NCBI GenBank assembly: GCA_019096195.1
Contig: JAGTXK010000119.1
Span: forward strand, 1-64,000
Origin: Boletus sp. NGJ
Taxonomy: Eukaryota > Basidiomycota > Agaricomycetes > Boletales > Boletaceae
DNA: 64,000 bases
Direction: 5' to 3'
Shown piece after piece: positions 45,463-57,320 of this stretch. Positions within the stretch are counted from its first letter, which is position 1; the number at the start of each line of letters is the position of its first letter. Position numbers and translations under genes: made by a program. The notes beneath the pieces were generated by a model. The model saw nothing but the letters and a program-made list of their open reading frames with translations, did not search any database and was not told the origin of the DNA.

Positions 45463-46220
45463 GGTGTTACATATCAGGGTGGAGGGTACAGTGTTAACTG
45501 CAATGTCTTCAATGGTGGCTGCCATTGCTGTGAATGCTGTGCCCTGAGATGGGCCTATTGTCAATGTTAGTGAGTGGAAGCTCATTGTTGATGGATGTAG
45601 TAGAGAAGAATAGTGAGTATCTCAACAAGTAGGTTGGTTGGTTGGAGATGGCAGGTAAGAATGTGCCAAAGCACATGACATAGGTTAGAAGGTTGTGAAC
45701 CAGGTCAACACAACATGGTGGATAGAGCTCAGTGAAGGAGGTACCAGGGGTGGCTGGTAGCAAGTGAATCTAGGGATGAAGGCTACTGAGTGGCACTCAG
45801 CTGCATGCTCAGAATTATGTGTAATGGTGAGGAAGTGGTTCTGTAGGAAAGACCCTTGATGAGAACAGATGATTGGTGTATAGAGGAATCAGAGGATGAC
45901 TCCTGTGGTACATGGAGTGTGCATATGGAGAGAAGTTGAGATAAACTCCCTTGTTGTGCTGTACATGATGTTGTGGGTGATCACATAAACCCATCTCTTG
46001 TAGTGTCAAAGGGAATATAGACTGCTAGACACTTGGCAGATGACAGGGGCTTGTGCACTATGCCTGATAGTAACATTATCCTTGTTTAGAATGCCAGATG
46101 AGCATATGATGACAGCTTCAATGGAGGTCTACTCAAGTGCTTCATGTGCACCAGTAGGTTTCTTTTAAGCCCGAGGTCCAGCTATGGGTTGTCTGTGATG
46201 ATGAGTTGCAAGGAAAGATA
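45463..46220 (-). mobile_element. Gypsy gag start and leader relic (copy 1 family)
   Basis: Minus strand. It has a short gag-like start, then leader with the second hairpin (CTCC/GGAG, 45900-45917) and the palindromic hairpin (46047-46065). The Tc1 end interrupts or truncates the gag side. Fossil, broken. Confidence 0.65.
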
Positions 46221-46259
46221 GAGAAATATACAGTATCTGTATACAAAGAAATTTGTTCT

Positions 46260-47700
46260 TGTCTCTAATCACCTTCAGAAATTAGAGACTCTGTCCTTTT
46301 AAAGTGTCCATAGCCTACGGTCTGGCTTGCACTTCAAATTTGTCACAATAGTAAGCCTCGGCTTTTTTGGACATGAATGAGGCATTTGGTACAGTTGTCT
46401 GAACTGGAGGAGTTGGGAGTGGCTGACTGTATTGTTGTGTGATCTGTGCTTGTGGAGGTGAAGGATAAAAACCAGAATACTCAATAGGAGCACCTTGACC
46501 AGTGAATGTGCCAGTTGCATTTGGGTGGGGTTTTGCTGCAGGAGCAGCTGCAGCAGTTGGAGGAGGACCTGTGGGGGGTGGTGTATTGAGGGTGTGGTGT
46601 GAAGTGGGGGGCATAAACTGGGCCTGTCACATAGACTAACCACTTCCTGTCAGCAATTTCTATGAGAATGTCTAAGATCTTGACCAGGGCAGTTTTTCAG
46701 TCATGAATGTTAGTGGATTCTATCAGAGCCAGCTGTTTTCTTTTTACAAACTCCACAATGTCTGAGTGCACAACTCATCTCACTAGGTCTACCATCACTC
46801 GCCCGTTGTAGGCAATGTTGAACTTGGCTTCTTTAGCATAGTAATAGAGTTTGATGAAGTAGTCCTCCACTGTATCTTTTCCTTGCTTGAGCCCCATGAG
46901 TTTCTGTTGTGCCACATGCTTGAGGTTTGCTGGCTGGAAGTTCTTTTTAAGCTTTTCATCAAAGCTCATAAAGATGAGAATGTGAATGGCGCCCTGTGCC
47001 ATCATCAGGTCCCCAAATCTTCTAGCTGGGTTGCTACTGTGGAGGTACAACAACATGATCAGGATTTTTTAATAGTCTTGTGGGGTTGTTTTGAAACCTA
47101 ACAAGTATAACTTCATTGTCCTCCACCAGGACATGAACTTCTCTTTATTACTGTTGTAATATTCTGGTTTAGCTGCCAGGGACTTGCCTAGCTTGGGTGA
47201 TGGTCCGAGAAAACTACATGCTGCTGCCCAGGGGTCCCCTGGAAAAGGAGGAGTTAGGGGAGTTGGAAGAAGAGAATGGTGGAGTGATGGTTATTGTGGT
47301 GGTATATTCATGGTAGTGAGGATGGGGGGAGGTGGTGGTGACAGTCCTGCTGCTGCCCCTGCCTCTCTGATAGATTCTCTGCCATGCCTCAAAGGTGGCC
47401 AGCCATGTTCTGACCAGATCCATGGGTGGTACCAGGAGCAGCTGGTAATGAATGGAAGTGGGGGATTGATGCAACTGAGCAGTGCTTGGCTGCATGCTCA
47501 GAATTACATGAAATGATGGAAGAAGTGGTCCTATGAAGAGTCCCTTGACAAGAACAAGGATTGTTGGAGTGGAACTGAAGAATAACTCCTGTACTGCAGA
47601 AAGATATGGACTGGGAAAAGGTGAGATAAATTCCCTTGTTGCACTTGTGTGACGTTGTAGGTGATCATCTAAATCTACCCCCTGTAGCATCAAGCTAGGC
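46260..47700 (-). mobile_element. Gypsy gag and leader relic
   Basis: Minus-strand gag: KQGKDTVEDYFIKLYYYAKE near 46860, and a C-terminal tail KAEAYYCDKFEV near 46350 that matches the tail after gag in element 3. The leader follows at 47420-47700. It mixes features of the copy 1 and element 3 families. CpG-poor fossil, several breaks. Confidence 0.75.
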
Positions 47701-49500
47701 ACTCAGCAGACAATCACTTGACCAAGCATCACACATGATGCTTGATTGAGCTATGCACAGAAACTCAACCAAGAGCAGAAGACAAGCCTCAACCAAGACC
47801 ACAGAGAGCAAGGCCTGTCTGATAATGGCAGCTACAATGAGGGTGATGGGGTGATTGTCAATGTGCCATGCTTTAGTGCTAGGATGGCATAGAAAGTCGG
47901 GTCAATACTTTGGTTAAATAGCTGAGATCCGATCATCCTCGACCTGCAAATCACAGGTGCAAATCAAAAGCTGGCCATCCTAGTACAACTCTATCTGAGG
48001 TGGTGGGCGCCTTAATGATTAGAGTAATGCATGCCATAGTGATCGACAAAACATAGCAGGATCTACAAAACACTGCTTTTTATATCAAGCTGCCATCCTT
48101 AGACACAATAGTGCCAGGTGTGAAAACAAACTCTTTTTGCCAAGCTATCTATCTAAAAGATTTTGTATCGAACAGTTTCCTTGCTTTCACTCTCCTCACA
48201 TTGCAAACAAATTTCCTCCCAAATCTTTGACAGCTCGCCTAAAACTTGAGTGCCAAGAAAGTAGTGATTCTTCTCACCACTCCAAATGATTGTGATGATC
48301 ATGCAAGGTGTATCCAGTCCAGCCTCACACTTCTCCTCTTGCTGATTTCTAACAATGTCCTGTGGCAATTTCTCGCAACTAGCTGGAATGGCGAGGGACA
48401 TCTAAATTTTAAATCAGTTGAGGCCAGCTACTTTTAAGGACAGTACATACTTGTTGGATAGTGCCCTCTGCAGGCACTTCAGTAAGGAACAAAGTAGCAC
48501 TGCTATGCTGGAGTGGAGGAGAGCATGCAAATGGTGCCATGCTCAGGGTAGTAAAGCCAACTGACCACACTCTTGCCCATTATATAGGCACCAACATCAA
48601 CTTCTCATGACAGCAATCAGGATTCACTCTTCTCACCTCATGCAGCTTATTGTTGACGCCCAGACAAGTTGAATGAAGGGACAGTAGCAAGAGGGACAAA
48701 GTCATTCAGCCGTTTGTGAGCCGTTCAGATATATTGCAATTGAGATTTCATGCATCACAATATTAAACTCCATGACAGGCAAAACAGATGGGCCGCTTGT
48801 GAAAATATCAGGGGGAAGGATTTCTAATGCCTGAAACCACAGTGTCCGCACTGCCACACTGGAGAAACTTACTCTCCATATCAAAACTATGAGACCACTG
48901 ACAGTTTGCAGAAACACTAGCCTCTTGCAGACATTAATGGTGATACTTCAGCATAAGAATGAAATATGCAATGTGCATTCTTATTGCAGGCATAAGACAA
49001 GTTTGGAGAACCCTGTTCTCATCACATATTTGCAGGTTCTAGCCCATGTGAATTGACAATGTTGCCATAAGCTGCTTTGTTTCTTTTGGGGTGGAATTAT
49101 GTTTACCCACACAACTTCCCCGCTAGCCTACAACAGGCCTCATGCCCCTGTCATTGCACTACTCAATGGATAGAAGGGGTCAGTGGTCAAAGAGCAATGG
49201 ACTGTTTCACCTCACAGGGGCATCAAAGAGAGTTCACACCGAGATAGTGAATTCCCTATGAGAATGGGAGGACTTGCAGCTCAGCCTCAACTGACCAGTC
49301 TACAGGGGAACTGTGGGTAGAAGCCGAGATTGGATCTGGAATTACACCATGTCAACCGAAATGGCCCCTTCAATTGTATTGGTATGTGTGAGCACAATGA
49401 AAGCATATATAAATGAGCCTGATCAGAAACAGCCAAGGTGCCTTACCTCTTTCAGAGCTTCAGTAAAGCCAATCAAATTCATTTCCAATGATCAGCCATA
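47701..49500. other. No recognisable gene
   Basis: Short open stretches on both strands (for example 48153-48401 minus and 48702-48917 minus) without known motifs. CpG content starts to rise here. Nothing I can support as a gene. Confidence 0.5.
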
Positions 49501-49569
49501 GTTCCAGATCTGGACCAAGTGACATCATTCACCTTCATCTATAACAGACCATCTCCGCCCCATGCATGT

Positions 49570-51060
49570 TGCCAGCCCCATCAAAAATGCAATCTGTTCC
49601 CTCAACATCACCACCAGAACAAAGAACTTACAACAACACTCCTACAACAATGTCTTCTCTTGAAGAGCTTCAATTCGATTGGTCTTTCCATGCCCTGGTT
49701 GGTGAATACATTCTAGTCAGGATCATTAATATGGGAGTGAATGTCAGTAATTCTCTGATTCTGACTAAAGCTCATCCCATTGACTTTATGCCATAGAGCC
49801 GCCTCTTGATTGACATTGATGGCTTGCCTTCCTCAAATGCTGCCACCCTCCGTGCATTCATTGAATTATACCAGATGAAAGTTGTCCTCTACACAGCGAA
49901 GGCTGAAACCAACCTGACTCTACATGGCTTTGATAGCCACTACAACTGTGCCTGATCTATAACTAGACAGAAAACCATCATGCACGCCAATTCTCATTTT
50001 GGCATAACGCCCTTCTGGGTCGGGATTGGGATTGGCCTGCCATCCGACAAGAACTGCTGCTTGTTACATTTCCTATATGGACTTTCTATTCTTTTCTTCC
50101 TCTGATGTATCTTTCTTCCTTTGTCCTTCTCATCACACCATTCTAGCTCTGTGTGACCACCTACCAGTTTCTTGATTCTCTTCCTCATATATCAATATGT
50201 ATGTGGAACTCCTTCTTTTCCTGTTTCCCACTCCAATGGGCCTCCGCTCCTGATCTTCTTTTTATCTCTGTCTATTGCCATTTCGAGATCTAGACTAGAC
50301 TATTTAAACCTCCACATAACTTCAAGGTCCATCAAGTAGTTCCTCTCAATTAACTACCTTGACCTCCGGATCTCTGGGAGACTTTGTCCTACTCTTGAAG
50401 TGGACACTTCCTTTGTACTCTTGATCTTAGTAGGCACTATCTAGTTGCCACCTTAATGCAGGAAGTCCTTACGTTCCTTCCACCACTTAATCTTGACATT
50501 GTTGACTAGTTGCCAATGACCTCCTTTGGGATACGACTGCCTCCATCTGAGTCAGTCGTAACACTGCTCCATTGAGATAACTGTTCTAAACTTCAACAAG
50601 ATGTCCCTGTTCATGAACTGGTTCTTGGAACTCCTTCTGGAGTCTAAGCGACTAATCCACATCCTGGACAATCTCAATAGGCTGATGGGCATACTCTATG
50701 AATGTGCCTATGAGTTGAACCAACTACATTCATACTGTCAGCAGGTAAGACCACATTTTTTGATGTGCAACAGTGACAAAATTAATTTCTTGCGCTGTAA
50801 TCTAGATGACCACTTGCTATCATCCTACCCCATATTGGTATTTTGATCATTAGTTGTTATGTGTGTAAAGTCTATGCAAAATTTTTAATCACTATGCTGT
50901 TGGATGTAATTATCCTTAGTGCTGGAACTCTCCTTCTAGGTGGGAGCAGTTAAGTCGTTTGTCTGGGGCGCTCAGCACCTCATCTGCATGGACCAGATCG
51001 CAAACAAAGAAGAAGGTGAGGGCAGCATAAGAAGGCCAAGGGGCATAATAGAACTGTTGG
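49570..51060 (+). pseudogene. Unrecognised gene-like stretch split by a solo LTR
   Basis: A plus-strand frame with MSSLEELQFDWSFHALVGEY near 49651 and SRLLIDIDGLPSSNAATL near 49800 runs up to the LTR at 50062. Beyond it, MSLFMNWFLELLLESKRL (from 50601) ends at CAG/GTAAGA (50744/50745). A likely 195-bp phase-0 intron (50745-50939, ending CTTCTAG) leads to VGAVKSFVWGAQHL. There are at least two in-frame stops upstream of the LTR. The family is unknown; the splice signals suggest a former real gene, host or transposon-borne. Confidence 0.4.
50062..50563 (+). repeat. Solo LTR 1
   Basis: 502 bp from TGTTACATTTCC to CAGTCGTAACA, flanked by CTGCT on both sides (50057-50061 and 50564-50568). The end resembles the gypsy B LTR end (GACTGCCTC...GTCAGTC.TAACA). 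No internal region is present, as after recombination between two LTRs. Confidence 0.88.
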
Positions 51061-51264
51061 AGGCCTAGGTTTACTTGATATATTGAATAATCTACTATAT
51101 TTAGCTAGATTGGCGGTCTCTGCCACAAGAAAGAGGGGAATGAAGAAACCAATCACAGCCACATCATCCCCTGGCCAACCACATGGTCTCAACACAGCCC
51201 CATCACACCATCACCTTATCATCCAATGGGTCAACAGCACTGACGGAAGATTAATACTGCGCTA

Positions 51265-53030
51265 ATAATCTATTCACCACTTGATAGTATCATCTCAGCA
51301 CAGATTCCAGATTCCAATATCCATCCACAGCTTCACTCAGCTGTCACCAGATATGGTCTCTGCTCTCCTTAAAGATGTATTGAAAACAATGTCTGCACAA
51401 AATGCTTTCCAATGCCTTACACTCCTCAGACCATCATTAAGGAGGATGGATATCCTGATTATGCTTGCCCTGACAATGGTAGAACTGTTAAAAAGCACCA
51501 AGGTGTCTTTAACAACAAACATGTAGTTCCTCATCCCAAAGAGCTGTTGGTACAGTTTAACTGTCATATCAACTTGAAAGTTTGTGGTTCTATCAAGGCT
51601 GTCAAATACATTCACAAGTATATCTATAAGGGTCCAGATTGTGCTACCATCCAGACACAGGGCCATGATGAGATCCATTCCTATCTGGATGCCAGACATA
51701 TTTCTTCCACCGAGGCATGTCACAACATCTTTGAATTTGCCATGCATATGGAATGGCCAGCTATCTATTGTCTTCCTATTCATCTGCCAGGTCAACAATA
51801 GGCTGTTGCTTTTTATGCTGATGCCCAGATTGAGAAAGTGGTCAACAATGCCAATGATACTCATCTGCTTGGATGGTTCAAAGCCAATCAAGATTCAGAT
51901 CTTATTGCTACTGGTGCACATAACTATCTCTATCAAGAGTTTCCAAAAAACTTTGTCTGGGATCAACACCATGCTATATGGAAGATTCGCCAGAGATACA
52001 AGGCTATTGACGCATGTATTCTGCTTTTCCCCATGAAGGAGAAATCTTCTACTTGCACCTTTTGCTCACTGTGGTCAAAGGTGAGATTGATTATTATCAA
52101 GATATATATAATCTATATCTCATAATGTATCTTACTTTTATAGGTGCTATCTCCTATGAAGATCTTTGCACTATCAATGGTCATCTTCATGATTCCTTCA
52201 AAGAGACTTGCCATACATATAGTCTCTTGCAAGATGATAGAGAGTGGCTGTTATGTCTTCAAGAAGCTGCTCACTTCAGCATGGGCTCTCAGTTGCAATG
52301 TCTCTTTATCATTATTCTAGTCCACTGTGCACCTGTGGATCCTCATCTGTTATGGGAGGCATCTAGAAATAATCTTTGTGATGATTTGCATCATCATCTC
52401 ATCAATGTCCTTCATATTCCTGAACCTACCCAGGATCAGATCTATGATTATGGACTACATCTCATTGCCAAAGACCTCAGAAGACATGGGAAATGCTTGC
52501 AGGATTTTTCACACATGCCTCTACCACAGGAAAATTGGGGACATTAGAAAGGGAATCAGCTCATCAATGAACAGTGCCAATACAATGTGCAGGAGTTGCA
52601 ACAATTTGTTGAAAGAGGCCTGCCAACCCTCAATCCTCAACAGATTACTCTCTATGATGCAGTTATGAATAGTGTCATCAACTCCCTTGGATCTCCTTTC
52701 TTTCTTCATAGTGGTGGTGGATGTGGCAAGACTTATCTGGCAAGCCTTATCACTGCTTCTGTTTGTGCAAGAGGTGAAATTGTCCTTTGTGTTGCCTCAA
52801 CTGGTGTTGCCTCTCTTCTACTTCCTGGTGGTTGTACAAAGCACTTGCAATATCAAGAAGAATGACCATACCCATCAACTCCTTCAGCAGACCTCTCTTA
52901 TCACTGGGATGCAGCAGGTTCTCAATATGTTCTAGAATCTGTTGATCGCACTCTGCATGACTTCCTCAATAGAGATCGCCCATTTGGAGGTATTACTGTC
53001 CTGCTTAGTGATGTGGTCAGAAAGATCCTG
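51265..53030 (+). pseudogene. Helitron Rep/helicase gene, truncated at both ends
   Basis: Rolling-circle transposon protein. IPDSNIHPQLHSAV near 51300 and a Cys-rich CIENNVCTKCFP block are followed by the Rep tyrosine motif KYIHKYIYKG (about 51600-51630), YLDARHISSTEACHNIFEFA, then SYEDLCTINGHLHDSF. A PIF1-type helicase follows, with Walker A SGGGCGKT near 52715 and PFGGITVLL near 52985. A 63-bp phase-1 intron (52081-52143, GTGAGA...TTATAG) fits the reading. Defects: TAG at 51799-51801, a frame change near 52010-52030 and others in the helicase. The His-motif N-terminus and most of the helicase are missing; the 3' side stops at the DIRS-like element. Confidence 0.8.
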
Positions 53031-53039
53031 CTCTCACCT

Positions 53040-55705
53040 GGATGCCCAACCAGTGGCTCAACATTGTCAAGGGGTTTGCAGTCGACCTTTCCAAGGTCCT
53101 GGGAGCACATTACTCCACTGATGAGCCCTTACCATCTCCTCCGGCTACTGAATTTAACAATCTCGAGGCTTTGTCAACTATCCAGAACCATCCTGATCTG
53201 TTTCGTATTGTCACTCCTATTCATGTGGACCGCTTTCATTCACTCCTCTTATTCCATCCCAACCAACCCTTTATCGAGTCTGTGTGTCAGGGTTTGCGCC
53301 AGGGTTTTTGGCCTCTCACATGGGACAACTCCCAGCGCGATCCCAAAACACCAGAGGAGGCAGCGTTTCTGCAAGAACAGATTGAGAAAGAAGTTGCACT
53401 TGGTCGCTATTCAGAGTCCTTTGGTGCAGATCTCCTTCCAGGGATGTACAGTATGCCCATTCATGCAGTCCCCAAGCCTGGGACCAACAAACATCGGCTT
53501 TGTCACTGATCACAGTGCTGGTCAGTTCGCTCTCAACAGCATGATCCCGCGCAAGGACATCGCTGGGGTTACTCTGGATAATGTCCAAGTTTTGGGGAAT
53601 GCCAGGATCCCAATGTCGACCTCATCCTGTGGAAGGCCGATGTTTCTGAAGCATACAGGCAAATGCCCATGCATCCACTGTGGCAGATCAAGCAGGTTGT
53701 CTCCTATGGTTCCGAACGCTATGTGGATCGCTGTAATGTCTTTGGAGGGCGTGCCTCGCAGCGCATTTGGCAAGCTTTCGTGTCCCTCGTCACCTGGATT
53801 GCTGTCATGAAGTATCTCATCCACTATCTCTATGTTTATGTCGACGACTCCTTCCCTTCTCTGCTCAGAAGAGGGGCGAGATGCTCTTCTACAAGGGCTA
53901 TCGGAAACAACTCCCTTCTCACCTTACCCACCTACATACTCCAGCTCTGGGAATTCATTGGACTGCCTCATGAAGAGCGAAAGCAGGTCTTTGGAGACGA
54001 GTTGGCCATGATTGGTTTTCCTGTCCATTCAAACCTCAAGAGAGTACGCATGTCAGAGGAATCTAAGCTCCAGCTCATCACAGCTGTTCGAGATTTCGCT
54101 CTGCATGGCACGAGACGCCCTTTGACAGATTTCCAGCGCATTGCTGGCCATCTCAACTGGGCACTCAATGTGTATCCTCTCCTTCGCCCTGGTCTCTCTG
54201 CCCTCTATTCCAAGACAGCGGGCAAGCTGTTCCAGAAGGCACTTCTATGGGTGAACCGGGATCTTGAGAGGGAGTTGACTTGGATGGTCGATCATCTTAT
54301 TCATTCAGATGGAATCTACTTCCTTCGCTCTGTTGCCTGGTCGTTCGATGACCACTCACCTTCCATCCTTCGTGTGTATTGTGATGCCTCCCCATTCAGT
54401 TTGGGCTTCTGGTACCCATCATTCAGGCTAGCATTCCATGCACCAGTGCAGCCATCCTTGATGCAGCACCTCAAGTTACAGAGGGACAACGCCTTGCAGT
54501 CTTCACAGACAGCCTAAACACTGTCCAACTGTTCAGTTCGCTTTCAGCACTGCCTGCATTCAACTGGATGTTGATTCAGGTTGCTGATCTTGTGCTTAGT
54601 CGAGGGTTTGACTTTCGAGTGTTCCATGTCCCTGGAGTTCGCTGTCTCGTCTTCAGAATGCTCAGCTTGCAGCATCATACCCTGAGCTAACCATTTCTGC
54701 CTTTCAACCCCCTCACTTGCGCTGGGGGCAGCCAAGTTATGAGCCTCACCATCTCCTCCCGGGCCAGGCAACCTGTCCGGGCTGCTTGGTCCATGGAGCG
54801 CCTCCTTCTTGAGCGCTCCATTGTGCTTGGCTGTGCTCTTGACCGATCCACTCAAGCAGTCTACTCATCAGCTCTGAATTTCTATCTCACCTTCTGCCAA
54901 GTCCATCACCTTGACCCAGATCCTACTGCCAACACCCTGTCCCTATATGTTACCTGCATGTCCCATCACATCGAGCCGCGCTCTCTTCGTGCCTACCTGG
55001 GCCGGTATTGTATCCGAACTCGAGTCAACCTTTCCATTTGTTTGCTCCAACAGATATTCTCCCCTGGTTGTGCGCACACTCAAAGGTTCTCTGCGCCGTT
55101 CCTCTCGTCCTGTGCACCAAAAAGCACCCCTCACTCGAGATGATCTCATCTAGCCTCTGTCCCATGACAGATCGCTGTTCTCCTTGTGGGCTTCTTTGGT
55201 CTGTTGCGCTTAGGGAGCTTGTCCACTGACAGCTCACATCTTCGCTCACTCTCCAAGATCTCCTGGAGACATGATGTCCATCTGGACTCCACCTCCATCA
55301 CCTTCTCCATTCCTTATTCCAAGAGTGATGATCTCTTTGAAGATGATCAGGTCATCGTTCAAAAGAGCACTTCTGCTCCTGATCTACACTGCATTTTTCA
55401 CCAGTATATTGTATCTCATGATGTTGTGTTCCCATTGTTTCCTCAGTTATGGGTCTGTTCTGATGGTTCTGTGCCTTCTCGCTCCTGGTTTATGTCTAGG
55501 TTACATCGCTTGGGGTCATTCAATGCGTGCTGGTGGTGCCACATCACTTGCTGCTGCAGATGTTCCACTCTCCCAAATTCAAGCTATTGGAAGGTGGAAA
55601 TCAGACACCTTTGAGCGCTATATTCGTCACCATGCCACACTCTTGCAGGCTGTTCTTTTTCATGGTCGGTCCATTCATGACCCGCCTTTTGCTAATGTAT
55701 TATAG
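53040..55705 (+). mobile_element. DIRS-like retroelement 2 (RT, RNase H, tyrosine recombinase)
   Basis: N-terminal region (LRQGFWPLTWDNSQRDPKTP near 53300), reverse transcriptase with LYVYVDDSFPS near 53840, RNase H with VYCDASPFSLGFW near 54380, then a tyrosine recombinase: core-binding part with STQAVYSSALNFYLTF near 54850 and a catalytic end with GHSMRAGGATSLAAAD and QAIGRWKSDTFERYIRHH (55515-55640), containing the His-x-x-Arg, Trp and Tyr positions. CpG is retained, so it is younger than relic 1 and of another subgroup. Terminal repeats were not found. Broken, several interruptions. Confidence 0.82.
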
Positions 55706-56125
55706 TGTGCTTTTGCCTCGCCACTCTCCCCATCAATAACTCATTCTTACACTGCCTTTTCCCTCCCTTCCCTCCCTTTCAACACCGTTTACAGTGTTCC
55801 TCGTGGCTTCGTCCTGTATGTGTCCTCTTCACTCCAATGTCATCCTGGGGTAGACTATTCTACCTCGGCTTTGCTGGCTTCTCATCCTGGTGCCCCTCTA
55901 TGGTGACCACAACATGGCAGCGCCTGATGAAAGTATTGAGTATACAGAAGCTGGAGCAGTCCCAGATGCACCAGCACCACAGTTCAAAACTGGATGACAT
56001 GGATCACCGAGTCAAGCCTATGGAACGAATCTTTGGCTGGCATGGGACTAGGCAGAAAGTGCAGTACTCAGCATGGTGTGATTCACATATGATTCCCATG
56101 CAGAATGGACTGCATGGAAGAAGTG
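55706..56125. other. No recognisable gene left of solo LTR 2
   Basis: Downstream of the recombinase. A plus-strand stretch ending MIPMQNGLHGRSGF reads up to the solo LTR; see 56684-57320 for its apparent continuation. Confidence 0.35.
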
Positions 56126-56130
56126 GGTTC

Positions 56131-56678
56131 TGTTATGACCCCTTCATTTCCCTTCCTGCTCTTCATCCTTGCAACGCCATCACATACATTCTACCTTCTT
56201 ATGCCTTACCTCCCATTGCACAGTGGGACTCTGTGTGATTACCCTTTACTTTTCATGTTGTGTACTTTTAACACCACTTGTATAAGGAACCCTTTCACCT
56301 TATTCTTCGCTCCATAGGGTTCATTATGTTCATAGCTTAGTCATTCCCATTTCTATGCTGAGTACGCATATAAACCCCATGTAACTTACCACTCCAATAT
56401 TTTACACCTACTTGGTGAACTTTCATCATTGGTCTCCTGGAACTCCAAGAGTTGTCATTCTACTCTTGACAGAATGCTTCTTCTAAGTTGTGACTTCGTC
56501 CTCCCAAATGAAGTCACAACCACAACAAGGAAGACCCTTTGTTGTCAAACCCTCAACCCTATCTCAGGGATCTCTCATCTTGTAGCCTTCATTGCTACAT
56601 ATCTCTGCACCTCCAGTAACTAGTTGCTACTCGACACATCCAAGTTAACACCTACTTCTACCAGGGGTAGTCATGACA
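56131..56678 (+). repeat. Solo LTR 2
   Basis: 548 bp from TGTTATGACCCC to AGTCATGACA with target duplication GGTTC (56126-56130 and 56679-56683). Part of it (the CATAGGGTTCA region near 56320) is shared with the LTR-like start at 58518. Confidence 0.88.
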
Positions 56679-56683
56679 GGTTC

Positions 56684-57320
56684 AGGATACATAATTGGAG
56701 CAACATGTGGCAAATGAACCACTGGATTGATGGAGTGTTTGCTGAGTACAAATGTTCACCATATGATGTACTGGCACAGGCGAAAACACACAAGGTGAGT
56801 GACCTTTTCTTCTAATAATTGCTTGTAGCTACTCAGTCTTAAGGATGCACAGGTTTTACATCTGGTGACGATGGCCCAGTGATCACTATACACCATACTT
56901 TCTGGTCAAGATATTCATGATGCAGGAAAGACTGAGTTTGACCCAAAGCTGCAAAAGTACATTCCCTGGATTTGAAGTTATTTTTGTCACCACACCCTTC
57001 ATTCTGTTGGCTACCTTGGACACAAGATTTTTGACATGCCACCTGACTATGAGCATTTCATGCTTATAGAGCTACATCAATGGGAGACACAAGTTTTGAC
57101 AGCTCTCACAGATGAAATTATGCAAGAGATGTACATTACAACACTCATTGGTGCAGGAAAGGAAAGCTTCAACCTCTTAAAGCTTATCACCCCAACCTTC
57201 TGCATTCTGGTGACGGTAATCTCTCTGTTGATTCCAGAAGGTGATTCTGGCTTAGAACATTCCTACTTGCATGATGGCATCACCACTATGATTCATGTTT
57301 CATCCTGCAAACATATATAA
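56684..57320 (+). other. Unrecognised gene-like stretch right of solo LTR 2
   Basis: Once one GGTTC is taken as duplicated, the frame left of the LTR continues as RIHNWSNMWQMNHWIDGVFAEY and KCSPYDVLAQAKTHK, ending at AAG/GTGAGT near 56793, a possible splice donor. No family recognised. Confidence 0.3.

Noticed and set aside
47860-48030. Possible SINE (tRNA-like promoter boxes)
   Set aside because: Only loose similarity to an A box, and no B box or poly(A) tail could be found.
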